Notes: a model not told the origin generated them from the letters alone. A stretch of 64,000 nucleotides of DNA from Reticulascus tulasneorum (GCA_001557505.1 LSAX01000001.1:3720001-3784000), one strand, 5' to 3'. Numbered from the stretch's first letter, positions 33,335 through 45,615 are shown. Numbers and translations: made by a program.

Positions 33335-35304
33335 ATGTTCTACTCAGAGACCCTGCTCCAGAAGAGCGGGCCGCTCGCAAGAGTCTGGCTGTCCGCCAAC
33401 TTGGAGCGCAAGCTTTCGAAAACACATATCCTCCAGTCAAACCTGTCCGACAGCGTCGATGCCATCATCACTCCGAGCCAGGCCCCTATGGCTCTGCGGT
33501 TGAGCGGCCAGTTGCTGCTCGGTGTTGTCAGGATTTACAGTCGCAAGGCCCGTTACTTGCTGGATGACTGCAACGAAGCCTTGATGAAGATTAAGATGGT
33601 ATGGATCCCGTGATGCTGGTACTATTGGACTATCGCTAACGCCTCCAGGCCTTCCGTTCGAGTGGCAACCATGATATCCCAGCTAATCTACACATTCCTA
33701 ATCGCGAAGCCCTGTTGCTACCCGATCGGATCACGCCACTCGACAACCTCGACCTTCCCCCACCGCCAGATGCGGCATGGCTTTTATCCCAGATTGACGA
33801 CGTAACAGCGACTCCGATGGGTCGCAAAGGTCGCGCTAGCAACCGAGACATCAACCTGCAAGAAGATTTCAACAACAGCCAGTTTTTGCAAGACCTCAAC
33901 CCTCTTGACGATGAACTTGGGTTGGCTCCAATGGACGATGATATTGAGCTGGAACTGGATTTCGGCATGGACCTCGATGAGCGCCCAAGCAGGATAGAAA
34001 AGAGCATTGAAATGGGCAGAGATGCCCCTGCAGCCAGGTCAGTTGAGGACGACATATTCAGCGAGCTGGATATGATGCCTAGACATAAGGACCTTGGCGA
34101 CCGCGAGCCGTCGCTAGTCCTGGATTTTGGTGAAGATGGCGTCCGTATTGCGGATGACGAAGGTGATATCCAAATGGGCGACGATGACTTCCAGTTCAAC
34201 ATTGGTGATCAGTCAGCCGTACCTGGAATATCTGCTGTGCCAGATCTCGGCCGCTCCCGCATTTCCGAGTCCCCTCTTTCGGATATCGATGAGCAGTTTG
34301 CCAGAGAGGTGGAAGCCGAATACTCCCGCCACCGGAACACCGATCTATATGAGCCCTCCGCCGATGCAGATCAGTCCATTGTGCGCAACCCTGCACAAAG
34401 AGCAAAGAAGCGGAAGGTACTCCTTCCCGATGACCAAACAATGCTTTCCAGCACACACATCAAGGATCAACAAGCCAATCACGCAAACATTCTGAAGGCT
34501 CAATCTTTCTTGCCGAGGGATCCGTATATTCTTGCCCTGATGGAAATGCAAAAAAGCGGTGGCTTTGTCTCCAACATAATGCTAGAAGGTCGTAGTGCAG
34601 GCTGGGCGCCAGAACTTAGGGGTATGCTTTCGCTGGACGCTGTTCGACGATCAAGCGAGTTGAAGAGGAAGAGGGATAGTGGCATTGCAGACATGGACAG
34701 CGATCAAGGTGTTTCTAAGTCCCCACGCCTGGAAATCGGCGAGGAGGACGAATTCGCCGTTGGCGGTGCTGGCCTTGGCAATCAAAGCATGGCTGCGGAT
34801 GGAACAATTCTTGAAATCCCAGCGGATGATGGAATGGGCTTCCACGGCGAAGATGACGATGGTCGACCGCTCTCTAGGGAAGGCAGTCCCATGCCCGCCT
34901 TTGACGAGACTACAGCGCCGATTGTTCATCCGGCTGATAGCGGACCGGTGTCGATCGGAACTAAGCATGCAGTCCACATTCTGCGTGACCTCTTTGGTCC
35001 TGACGCAGCAACCAACGCCGAGAAACGCAAGAAGGCATCTGTAGTCTTCCAAGACCTCCTACCTGAAAAGAGAACCACGAAGGCGGACGCCACCAAGATG
35101 TTCTTTGAGTGCTTGGTTCTGGCCACGAAGGATGCCATCAAGGTCGAGCAAGGCGAGGATCTCGGAGCACCAATCCGAGTGAGAGGCAAGCGCGGCTTGT
35201 GGGGTGCTTGGGCGGAGAGAGAAGCTGGCGGAGAGATTGCACACGAAATGGATGAGCCCGAGGCTGCGGCCGTCAGCGCGCCAACCGTCGCTGTTGAGGC
35301 ATAG
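33335..35304 (+). CDS. RAD21: Cohesin kleisin subunit Rad21/Scc1
   Basis: Bridges the SMC1-SMC3 heads and is cut by separase at anaphase; also needed for double-strand-break repair. Exons 33335-33598 and 33649-35304, intron 50 nt, 639 aa. The N-terminal SMC3-binding domain is diagnostic (MFYSETLLQKSGPLARVWLS, then LSGQLLLGVVRIYSRKARYL). The middle is acidic and low-complexity. SIEMGR at residues 207-212 (34003-34020) fits the separase consensus S/D-x-E-x-x-R. The C-terminal winged helix (VVFQDLLPEK..TKADATKMFFECLVLATKDAIKVEQ) binds the SMC1 head. It lacks a meiosis-specific signature, so mitotic Rad21 is preferred over Rec8. Confidence 0.94.
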
Positions 35305-35963
35305 AACTGTCCATTACGAAACTCACGGTTCTGTAATGAGGCATAGCTGGCGGGCGTGGCTTGTACACTACTAACCTTTCATCATTGTCGGATTTCTGGG
35401 CCCGGGTTTGGCCCCAGCTACATGGCGCTTGGAGTAAGGAGTCGCGGAGATACCAGACGATGAATGCTGTGTGTGGTAAATGGAGGAAAAAGCATGGACG
35501 GCTTGGGTTGGGTCCTTGAGCCGCATTTTTACCTTTGAGGGAGTTCATCGTCGACTTTCTTGCCCATATTTATGTAGCCCTTCTTGGGCACTTGTCCTGT
35601 AGGATACCTCTGTAATTTTCCAGCAGTGGAATTATTGGAGAACTCGATTATTAAACTAGCTATTGCGTTACTATCTTTGCCATGTTGTGATTCTCTATAA
35701 TAGCGCCATCGCATGTCTCGTTGTCGTTCGCGTGAGGTTTGGCAGTGCTTGACGCGACCTGTTGATTTACATTCGTACCCCGCCATCCCCACCCGTAAAT
35801 ATGGCAGGCAGAAAAATAAAGGTCAGGACCTCACAGTCGAGTGGACAACTTTGGGAGCTGCCTAGACGACAATAAAGTAGACACATTGATCATAAAGCAA
35901 ACTGACGTCAAGTGTGGACTCTACAAGGAAACTCTTCCCTTCATCTCCCAATCCAGTGCCACC
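35305..35963. other. Intergenic region, RAD21 to tubulin cofactor A
   Basis: About 0.66 kb containing the RAD21 3' UTR and the next promoter. Nothing further recognised. Confidence 0.5.
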
Positions 35964-36407
35964 ATGCCTCCCCCATCGCAACTCGTCATCGCAACGCAGT
36001 CGGTCCAGCGTCTGCTGAAGGAAGAAGTCTCGTACGAGAAGGAGCTCGTCCAGCAGGGAGAGAGGGTCACGAAAGTGCAGGAGAACATCAAGGCGGGCAA
36101 GCCCGACGAGGATGGCAACAGGGAGTTCATGTTGAGGCAGCTGGTTTGTTCTCATATCACTAACATTCTGTTGCGTGTGTGGGTTGCCGGGATCACGAAA
36201 AGCTAATGAGATTTGGACAAACAGCAACAAGCGGTTGAGGAGACCAAGAACGTGTTTGGGCCGCTCAGACAACGGATCTCGGACTCGGTCGCCAAGCTTG
36301 AAGAGCAGATTGCGCTGAGCGAGAGTGCTGCTGGCCCGGAGGAGGAGCTGAAGAAGGCGAAGGAGATGCTGGTCAAAGGGAAGGAGGAGTCGAAGAGGTC
36401 GACTTGA
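35964..36407 (+). CDS. Tubulin-specific chaperone A (tubulin cofactor A)
   Basis: Cytosolic three-helix bundle that captures folded beta-tubulin (yeast Rbl2, fission yeast Alp31, mammalian TBCA). Exons 35964-36143 and 36225-36407, intron 81 nt, 120 aa, the usual family length. Visible signature: PSQLVIATQSVQRLLKEEVSYEKEL, then EFMLRQLQQAVEETKNVFGPLRQRI across the splice junction, then a third amphipathic helix KLEEQIALSE..EEELKKAKEML. The start ATG sits in a good context (accATGcc). It is convergent with THO7, 180 bp apart. Confidence 0.9.
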
Positions 36408-36586
36408 ACTGTTGGCTGTCTTCCGGCGTGTTGATTTGATTTCTTGATTCCCGCTAGACTTGCGGGCGAGGGTTCTTCAAGGGAGTGTTTGAAGCACATC
36501 ATGATCGTTGCTCTGTTCAGCGCTATGCAGTCTGATTTGCAAATATCCCAATTCGCGCAATGTTCATTCATTCCGCAACATGCAAG

Positions 36587-37699
36587 CTACTGTGTATCTA
36601 CTTCCATCTTATCGTCGTTGCCCTCAGGCGCATCAACAGTGATCTGAGGCGTGTCTGCACCCAGAGTAGCCTGTGTCTCAGTCACGGTGTCTGCTCTCGC
36701 TGGCTCATCCATTTCTACATCCTCGCCTTCCTCGATCTCATCGTCATCATCAGCTTGAGGACGGGGCGTGCCATCCCGACTCTGGGCAACGCTTCCGTTC
36801 TGCGAGAAGCCTCCAAGGCCTTCTGGTCTCGGCTTCAGTCCCTCCGCCTTATCCTCCCCCTGACTGTCTCTTGCTGGTGTTCTTCCACCGCTGCTACCGT
36901 CCATTCTCGAGATGTTGCCGCTCTCCGGATGCGGCGTCACATTCCCGCTAGCAGTATGGCGCGGCGTCTGACCACCTCGTGACGCCTCACCATCTTCCTC
37001 TTCAGCTTCATTCATGCCTTCTCTTCGTTCGACCTCTTCCTTCTCATCTCGAATTTGGCGTCGCAGCATCATCCCTTCGTCCATGATCTTGCTAAACTGC
37101 TCCCGCCGCTCGCGCCACGTCTCGCTGTACGTCTCGCTCTCGCGCTCCAGCTCGCGGCATTCTTCCTCTAGTTTGCTAAGATTTGCCAACTGGTCTTCGC
37201 GTGGTCTTAGTAGCCGGTTTGATGTGATTTTCTCGGCAAGCTCATCAAACTTCTTGCGCTGAGCTAGCGTTGCCTTTGCCTCCTCTAGCTGTTCTCGTAA
37301 TTGTATGTTGTTCGTTCGTACTGTGTTTCCTTCCTCCAAGATGCGTTGCTGGTCCGCCTGATAACGTTCGCGTTCACGTGCATTGGCATCGAGGAGAAAT
37401 TGAAGTCGCGCGATGCTGCTATCGAACGCGGCAAAATCCAAGGTCAGATCATCCTTGAGCTGGTCGCGTTCTCGCTGTATCGCAGCCGGGTCCTTCTTGG
37501 TGCTGGCCTCTTTCTCCTGCTCGCCATTCGCGCCCTCTGGAGGAGGAGTTGGCTGTTGCTTTTTTAACGGACTCGCAAGGGCGGATATCGCTGTGAGTCT
37601 CTTGGTGATGCGCTTGAATGGTTTCTCTTCGACGTTGAGGAGTCGAGACTTGTGGAGCTCGAGCTCCTCCTTCTCGTCTAGGAGATTCCAGGACGCCAT
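36587..37699 (-). CDS. THO complex subunit 7-like protein
   Basis: Subunit of nuclear THO/TREX, which couples transcription with mRNP assembly and export. Single exon, 370 aa from the ATG at 37699. The frame is open for another 96 codons upstream, but that part is low-similarity and MASWNLLDEKEELELHKSRLLNVEEKPFKRITKRL is the typical family start. Residues ~60-230 are long coiled coils (LTLDFAAFDSSIARLQFLL, KFDELAEKITSNRLLRPREDQ). The C-terminal ~130 residues are acidic, Ser/Thr/Pro-rich and probably disordered. The divergent neighbour is a CCCH zinc-finger gene also tied to nuclear RNA processing. Confidence 0.85.
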   Translation of the reverse strand: MASWNLLDEKEELELHKSRLLNVEEKPFKRITKRLTAISALASPLKKQQPTPPPEGANGEQEKEASTKKDPAAIQRERDQLKDDLTLDFAAFDSSIARLQFLLDANARERERYQADQQRILEEGNTVRTNNIQLREQLEEAKATLAQRKKFDELAEKITSNRLLRPREDQLANLSKLEEECRELERESETYSETWRERREQFSKIMDEGMMLRRQIRDEKEEVERREGMNEAEEEDGEASRGGQTPRHTASGNVTPHPESGNISRMDGSSGGRTPARDSQGEDKAEGLKPRPEGLGGFSQNGSVAQSRDGTPRPQADDDDEIEEGEDVEMDEPARADTVTETQATLGADTPQITVDAPEGNDDKMEVDTQ

Positions 37700-38407
37700 A
37701 GCTGTCTCTGAAAGATGTCGGTCTGTTCCACTAAGCCTGGAGGTCGTGAAACTAAGCCTGTGTTGTACGTTTCGGATTCTGCTGTCAATGGCAAGACAAG
37801 ACGAATTGGATGGTGAAGTTGGGAGTGGTGGAAGGCTGTAAAAATTGCCTAGGGCGGCTGAACGGGAAATTTGTAGTGAGCTCCAGGTGTCGTTTGGGTG
37901 GAAGTACCTAGCTCCGGCGAGTTGGAAGCGTTCAAAGACCCAAAGTGCTGGGAAGTAGCCAGCACTTTGCACTGTGACCAAATGCAATAATCGAGGGCAG
38001 TATTATTGGCAAATTTATCTGGTCAGAGGTCTAAATGATCACATCGATTTCTTCTTTAAGGAGTTGATCGAGGTTAAGGCATTCGTGCTGTTTTGCACTC
38101 AAACTCTGCTGGGTAATAATGGCCTCCAGCAGCTTCGTTCTTTCTCAGCCTTGCAGTAGGTTCTTTCGGGATTGGTAGGCTCCGACGGTTAGCCCGCGTC
38201 ATAACGTAGAATTTGGCCACCCAACAGGCGCTAACTCGCTGCAACCTGCTGAGTTATATCATTAGCCGCCCCCGAACGAGAAGTGAGCCCGTCTTCTTCT
38301 TCTTTTTTTGCCTTTTCACTCTTCTCGCAACCATCACTACCGTACATGACCTTTCGTTGCCGACATTTGAAGCCTCAACCCAGAGTACATTTCTGAACAC
38401 GAACAAG
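37700..38407. promoter_or_regulatory. Divergent promoter region, THO7-like / CCCH gene
   Basis: 708 bp between two start codons facing away from each other. Pyrimidine-rich near the CCCH gene (38290-38320). No specific factor site stands out. Confidence 0.45.
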
Positions 38408-39999
38408 ATGGCTGAAACAGATCAGGAAGTGCTGGCTAAAATTAGCCAGCTTGCTGGTAACACTTATTCTCGAACGGCTCCCGTTTTTCGTCTTCTCACA
38501 TCTGCCTCAGGTAAAATAAATCGCCACAAGAACCAGCAAGCTGGCATACATGCGGCACCAAATCATCACCCGTCGCATCACCGACGTGAGTATCTATCTA
38601 TCATTCGAAGACGCACCCTGTCACCACAAATGCTTACACATCCCTAGAGAATAACCATCGAAATGGCCATGGCACCACTCCATCCTATCGAATTGCCCGA
38701 CCCCACCGTCATCGGACTCTCGTCTTGAACGGTGGGACGCAAACACCCACGTCCGGCGCATCGGACGGTGCTGTGGCATCTGACTCCTCCGCCTCATGGG
38801 TATCAAAGACTGACCGGCATCTTCAACTGATCAATTCGGCTGTCTACGAGAAGGAAACTCAAACGCGTGCCAAGGCTATGGAAGAAACGCGGAAACAAAA
38901 GCTTCGACAACAAGATGCCCGGGAGACATGGAAACTAATGACTCACATCAATCGTCAACATGGCGCTATAGGCGCTGTTGCAGCTAATCCTGCTACCATA
39001 GATAACCACGAAATGGTTATTGAAGGCATCCGCTTTCGGGTAGTCAAGAATGGCAAGAAGCTCGTTAAAGTTCCTGGTGCGTTTGGGCTCAAGTATCGGC
39101 ACCTCTACTTGGACGGAGCTCATAGGCGTTTAGGAGACCTGAATGCCCCAACCGACACTCCGAAAGTCGCTATTGTTGGAGGAGTCAAGTTTCACAGGAG
39201 TAAGAACGGCAACCTGTATCGGGAAGGAATAGTCAAGGCGCAACGGTTGGTATTTCCGTCCACAGTCGGCCCGCTGCTAACACGTATCGCACCACTAGCC
39301 GATCAGGCATCGTCAAGAAGGTCAACGAACCATGCAAGAACTTCTCATCGACCGGTATTTTAGCTTCTCCAACCTCGATCGACCAGACTCGCACCCTGTA
39401 CAACGCGAGTATGGTAAGTAATTGCTCTACTAACCACCCGACTTTTCTCTCTAGGATCATGTTTAAAAGGTTCTCGATGCCGATACAACCACGATGCGTC
39501 CAAGGTCGCTGCGTGCAAGGACTTCTTGCAGAAAGGGACCTGCGGCAACGGAGAGTCCTGTGACTTGTCGCATGAACTAACTCCTGAGCGTACCCCGACA
39601 TGCCTGCACTTCCTCAAGGGCAACTGTTCCAATTCTAACTGCCGGTATACTCACTCTACAGTATCCCCAGGCGCCTTGGTCTGCCGTCCATTCGGAATAT
39701 ATGGATACTGCGAAAAAGGAGCCAGCTGTCCAGAGCGTCACGTCTCAGAATGCCCCGACTTTGCCAACACGGGCAAATGTAGAACCAAGGGTTGTAAGCT
39801 CATCCACCGCGAGAGGGCAAGCGTCCTTCGAAATCAGCAACGAGATGCGAACGATGCCGATGAAATCGGCGACATGTCCAGTGATGACGAATCGGTTGAT
39901 AGTGATGATGTCGACTCGGACGAAGTCGGGGAGTTCATCGGAGATGGAGATCTTGATGACACCGACTTCAAAGACCAGACAGACTACATTGCTTTCTGA
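38408..39999 (+). CDS. CCCH zinc-finger protein with five fingers (ZC3H3/Red5-like)
   Basis: Probable nuclear poly(A)-RNA factor; animal ZC3H3 and fission yeast Red5 act in polyadenylation, export and RNA elimination. Exons 38408-38585, 38648-39245, 39299-39354, 39455-39999; introns 62, 53 and 100 nt; 458 aa. The N-terminal part is basic and His-rich, then EETRKQKLRQ.. and repeated (V/I)xxVKFxxxKNGxL-like strands (IEGIRFRVVKNGKKLVK, IVGGVKFHRSKNGNLYR). Five CCCH fingers follow: CKNFSSTGSC(x5)C(x3)H, CKDFLQKGTC.., CLHFLKGNC.., CRPFGIYGYC.., CPDFANTGKC... Finger 1 is split by the 100-nt third intron, whose removal creates the TGSC junction. The tail is very acidic (SSDDESVDSDDVDSDE). Confidence 0.87.
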
Positions 40000-40860
40000 C
40001 CATGATAATACCCCTGTTCTCTCCTTGCTTCTGGCCACGGTTGGGCCGCAATAGGCGTTGGGATGATATCCTTTTTTTTTTTGGTGCTTTCTTGCTACTT
40101 TTCGTGCTCTCTTTGGAACGAGCTGTTACGGTTGGTCCAGGTCTAGAGCCAGGATAGAAAGAGAGAAACAAAGAAGAAGATGCCCATGGCACATTGGGTT
40201 AAGACAAGATTACCACAGCATTCATAATAGAAAAGGAAAAAAAGAAGAAAGACCTGTAGACGTCTAATAAATTGTTATTGAAAAGGAAGAAATGCCTTCG
40301 TGAACTGACTCCATCCATGAGACCATATCGATTTGTAGCCCAAAGGTCGTACGCACCACAGGCTTGTTGCGAAAATAGGTGATGTAATTAGAAACTGGGC
40401 CGATCACAGGTGGTTGCCCCTCCACGCTCCCAGGCATCGCTTCAGGGGGGGTGGCAGTCGCAGTGATGGACGGCGGGGTCTCCAACTAGTATTAAGTTGT
40501 GCTGACGTCGCCCTCATCAAGCGCCACCGAATGCCGGTCTTCCAGTTCCGCTCAGCGAGTCTTCTTTGTCGGGCACTCGGCAAGCGCTAATGGAGAAAAT
40601 CATTTCTATTCTATGCGCCGAACTGGTATGCCCGTCGCAGGTGGTCGACCCATAGAGCAAATGCACTGCCATTCTAAGCCCCCATTTCCCAAATTCCGTA
40701 TCCCAGAGCTGAACATTGACGTGACAACATTTGCGAGCATAAAGGATTTAAAAAGGTGGGCGACTGTTTCGACTTGCAGATCTTCTGCTTCTACTTCTTT
40801 TGTCAATCTCCATCTCTGGGTTCTTAATTCACAGTCTGAATTGGATCTACTGCAAACGCA
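40000..40860. other. Intergenic region, CCCH gene to SEL1-repeat gene
   Basis: About 0.86 kb with an 11-nt T run at 40072-40082 shortly after the CCCH stop. The rest is the presumed promoter of the SEL1 gene. Nothing else recognised. Confidence 0.5.
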
Positions 40861-43052
40861 ATGGGGCTACGCGATATACTCAAGAAGAAAGACCGCCTGG
40901 ATGACGGCGAGGCTGTCGACCCACAGACTGTGGGCAGGTTGAATGCCCCTGAATTTACCTTCATTCGCTCAGATACAGTGTCGCAAGAGGTCATCTACCC
41001 TCCGAACGATCCGCAGCAAGACAAGAATGAGAACTACCTGACGGCGCGAGACAACAACAAGCCACGGCGCAGCCTGGACGTCTTCCGCTCCAACCGGTCG
41101 CGGAGTGCATCCGTCTCCTCGCAGACGAGTACCACCTCCAAGAAAGATGGCAAGCGCCTCTCCCAGCGATTACACCTCAGTCGCGCCCCCTCGTCGTCCG
41201 AGAATGTGCCCGAGAACCTGCCTGAGATCGTCACGAGTGGGGGACCAGAGGACAAGGATGGCACGGAGTCGCAATGGGAGCAGCGGGCGACGATACTGGC
41301 GACGAACAACGAGATGGTTAGGAGTCGGCCAGCTACCCCTTCGCGGGAGATGAGCCAGATGAACATAAGGGGGTCGCCTGGGCGGCCCAAGGATGTGTCG
41401 TCTAAAGCGATTGACGATGATATCCAGGAAGCCATCCGGCTGCACGAGGAGGGAGAGCTGGAGCATTCTACAAGGTTGTTTGGCCGCTTGGCTGATCCAA
41501 AAGGGGCGAACAACCCTCTTAGCCAGGTTCTTTATGGTCTTGCGCTGAGGTATGTTTGTATATCTAGACCTGCCCCGGTACCCGTCGTCCTCGTTACGAG
41601 CCACCCGATGCTCCCAAAGGCTGCTCATGCACCATCGTCACAGTTCCTCCGACAATCACCGTGCATCGGAGAGCATTGGGTGGCCGCGGCGATGGCCACG
41701 ACTCGCTTCCATGGGTCAATGACGCGATGCTGATACATAATGTTCCCAGGCACGGGTGGGGTTGTCAACCAGATCCTGAGGGGGCCGTCAAGTTCCTCTC
41801 TGCAGCAGCGTCCAATGCCGCAGCTGTCGAGCAAATGGCCTTGCAAGCCGGCCTGAAGAAAGGAGGAGCCGCCAAGGGAGAGCTCGTTCTCGCCATCTTT
41901 GAATTGGCCAATTGCTTCAGGCATGGTTGGGGTATCGAGAAGGACCCAATCGCGGCAAAGCAGGTGGGTTGTCACGTCTGGCCATTTGCGGATGCCGTGA
42001 TATCAGTCCAGGTTCTTGTTCAGTTACTGACGGTGGGATTGGTAGTACTACGAGACGGCTGCGAACCTTGGAGATACCGGTACGCTTTCCCTCTTGTTGA
42101 TCCCAGGGGTCGGAGCCCAGTGCGTCGTGGTTAGGAGCTAACCAGCCTTGCTTTGATGCAGATGCCATGAACGAAGTTGGTTGGTGTTATCTCGAAGGCT
42201 ACGGATGTAAGAAAGACAAGGTACGTCACGTATTATTCGTTGTTTATTATGGCTCCAAGGAGGCATTACGTATTCCGGTCGGCCAGACCAAGACAGCCTA
42301 GCCGTCAGAGTGACAGAATCAGCCTCGGGGTCGAGGCCTGTGGCGTGCAGCAATCTCGTGTTCTGCGGAGATATCTGCTGCCCATCTTTGGCAGAGAGGT
42401 TGTTTTGGTCAGGTTGGGCATCAATAAGGTGTCGAGGCGGCCGCGAATCAGACCTGCCAACGCGCCCAACACACCCCCCACCTAACATTACTATCACATG
42501 AGGCTGACGACATGTCCAGTTCGCAGCAGCCCGCTACTACCGGCTGGCTGAGAAGAGTGGAAACAAGACACTAGGTAACACCTGGTAAGTTGAGCGGTTC
42601 TTTACCATACTCTATTTCCCAATCCCCACGCCCAATCGGGGGTTCGGGAGCTTTCCTCGGTTCCAAAGTATAAGGCCGGAGTTGCAGCTCTCGACGTCGC
42701 AGATGACATCTGTCGAGAGGCCTTGATAGGCTGTCGTTGCTCCTACCCCCAGAGTCTGGATTTCGCCCTGCTTTTGTTGGGTGCTATCCTGACTCGAGCG
42801 CTATCTCCGGCCTTTCAGGTACATTGCTGCCGAAGACTGCGCTGGGAGGAAATACGGCAGCAACGTTCCCTTCCAACGGGAGGAATTGGCTGATGGACGC
42901 CCGTTCCTGCCCTGTCCTCGCAATCCTGTCCCCCTTCCATGACGCTATATTCGTTTCCCCCCATCACAAAGCCCGACAGCGCACTAACAGCACAAACCAG
43001 GATCTGGAAGGAAAAGTACGATCCGCCGGGGGCGGGCAGCACCAAGAAATAG
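40861..43052 (+). CDS. SEL1-repeat protein, Nif1-like (mitotic-inhibitor family)
   Basis: SEL1/TPR-like scaffold. Fission yeast Nif1, to which the fungal family is usually compared, restrains the Nim1/Cdr1 kinase upstream of Wee1. Six exons: 40861-41549, 41750-41963, 42046-42079, 42162-42220, 42520-42584, 43001-43052; 370 aa. The N terminus MGLRDILKKKD...LNAPEFTFIRSDT is characteristic; residues 65-190 are Ser/Arg-rich. SEL1 helices run from ~190 on: EAIRLHEEGELEHSTRLFGRLA, HGWGCQPDPEGAVKFLSAA, HGWGIEKDPIAAKQYYETAA, NEVGWCYLEGYGCKKDK, AARYYRLAEKSGN. Introns are 200, 82, 82, 299 and 416 nt, long for this genome, and exons 3-6 are only 34-65 nt. All five joins keep phase and restore the repeat pattern. 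Confidence 0.85.
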
Positions 43053-45600
43053 GCACCGTAGCACAGGCATCGCATACTCGAAACGGTAGCGCGGACGCAG
43101 CTTGCCTTCGCCCTTCCCCCACCTCGTACTGCTGTGCGGCAGTCGCACGGGGGTTGGTATATCCTGAGTAAGATCACACAGAGATGCGTTTCTTCCTCGC
43201 TGTTCCGCTCCCTCTTTAGCAGAAAATATGAGAACCCGCCGCTGGGTCGCGCAAGGAGGAAGACAGACGGCGAATAGACTGCGGGGGTGGTCCCGCAGAC
43301 ACTGTGTAGCCTATGGTGCTGAGAAGGACACTGCATGCGCATGTGGGGGAGGCGAAACTGGGGAAACGAAACGGGCGGGGGGGTCTCTTGAGAGCTGAAT
43401 CCTACTGGTTTGGGTAAAAGGATGGAGGATATCGCTTCTTCAGTCTGTAATTCGTTACTCGCGGTCTTTGGACATTTACACAAGGCCTTTCATGATCAGC
43501 ACCCGCCGGCATGTGGCTGAAATAACGGGAACGGTGTGATATCAGCTTTCCAGCTCGAGCCTCTTCTCTCGATCCACTTTGTTCTCGAGTCTCCATCCCG
43601 AGGTCTTACAGAAGGGACAGGCCATGCAATTCGCCATCGGAGCCGTATGGCCGTCACTTTTAATCCGCCTATACCATGCAGTCGGTCGTTTGTGCTATCA
43701 CGTCTGATCGAAGGTAACTGGCCAAACGAGAAACCTTTGCTTGAATATCATCAACGTGTTTGAGATCACTTTTCCAACCTCTATTTGCGGCTGTATAATG
43801 TATCGATGGCTGCCTCATCATAATTCAGTAGGAGGTTTGGCTTCCCTCTCGCGGTAAAACATGGGATGAGATATAACAGCGGCGTTCGTTGTATCAATGA
43901 TCTTGCCAGCACAGCGTCGAATGAAGTGTCAAATATATTGTAGATCACAGTGAAAATACAAGTGGCGAACCTGTTGAGGTGGTGAGCATATGCAGAGGAA
44001 ATGTATTTCCATAGTGGAATATTGTTTCCACGGGCCTGTGATGGAGACCTGGGATGGACCTGACAGGAAAGAAAGTCGGCTCGGGATTAGAACAGGGCCA
44101 GTTGTCGAATCCGCTCAATTAATTAGAGAGCCCTGCGAGGATTCCACCAGGTCTGGGCAATTACTGTTGTTTAAGTGGTGACCATCAGAAATATAGCCGC
44201 AATTCTGCTTGCCAACTAACCCCTCTTCCCACAGCACGCACTCGGAGTGAAGCGTCTGGTCTTTACGATCGGGGAAGAAGTTCCCATCAGCTGCTCATGT
44301 AAGTCTCTTACCTCCTCGGCTTCGCAGATGCTAGTCAGAATGTGCCTGCATGTACACGGCGAGATGAAGGGCCACTGGGTGGTAGGTAGCACGGGCTTCA
44401 ATAGTTGATGTTAGTCCGTACGGCACCCTCGAAGTTGTCATCGATCTGTCATGCACTACGGGCAGCCGTTCGTGCGGCCCAATCTGACGTACACAAGACG
44501 CTGGAGCCATGGTACCGAAGAGGAACGGAAGCGTAGTAATTCGTTCGATGGCACGGAGGCAGGAGGGTCCAAAGCGTTCGACTCAGTCTCCCGTCGTCGC
44601 ACCGTAACCCGCCACGGCATGTCGCCCGTCACGATGACGGGCACGCAGAGCATATCTGCGACCAAACTACCACTGCCTCCTAGGTAGAGTTACCTCGAAC
44701 CGTCCAGGTTCGGGCGGGGGATACTCGAAACTTTTCTTTCCCGCATTTGGTGGATTCGCAGCCGGTGCTGTGCAAAGGCTTCCCCCCGAGCTCGGGTTCC
44801 TGGTTATTCTCGTAATGGCGAGATGGGGCGAAGGAACGGAAGGACGATGGGAAGGTGGCTGTCCGTATGCTGTCATGCTAGGCGAATACTGCCCCTGGGT
44901 ACGGACTGCCTAACTAGACAGTAATTAGATGGGATAATATTGAAAGGTAGGGCAAGCTAGCCGGCTACTTGCTGAGGAGAAGTGAGGATTGGTCGTGGCC
45001 GGGTCACTGGATGTAAGTGCCATGCACGCACGAGGCGAGGGTCAACCAACGCAAGTCGTGGTTTTCAGCTCTCATGCCCCCGAATAATTGGGGCCGTTTG
45101 GCTCTTTCGTATCCTACTACATACGCAGCAGGTGCCTGAATAAGGTCGGTCGGGAGACGTTGAGTTCGGGGGTGTTGGGGGGTTAGGCGCATGTAAGTGA
45201 GCAGTTGATCTGGATTATTCCCTCATCCCCAACGATAGGCTAGATAGAGACCAGCGCTCCCATCGAATGTCTCAGCCAAATCGCCCAACCCCGTCATCAC
45301 AAGAAACCCTTCGCCGGCCCTCGGTTCAATGGTCCAGCAACTATACTAGGCTCGCAGCCCCACAACCACGAGATCGCATCACGTCCCGTTGGGCCACCAC
45401 GGGAGAAAAGGCAGTGGGATGTAGGGCGAAGAGGGGGGGGGTTTATTTCCAGCTCTCGTGAGCGGTGGCAGGTGTCTCGAGTGTCTTAGACATCCAGACT
45501 AGACCCCTGTTGTCTCACACTCAAAGGCGCTGCTAAACTCGGGACTCTTTTTTCGAGTCTCAGTCCCACTCCCTCTTTCGTCCTCGCCTCATACGTAGGT

Positions 45601-45615
45601 AGCGTAGCGTAGCGT
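45601..45615. repeat. Three tandem AGCGT units
   Basis: agcgt repeated three times directly after a TAGGT motif. Confidence 0.8.

Noticed and set aside
36587..37987. Longer THO7 frame starting at 37987
   Set aside because: The extra 96 residues have no family similarity, while MASWNLLDEKEE at 37699 is the typical start.
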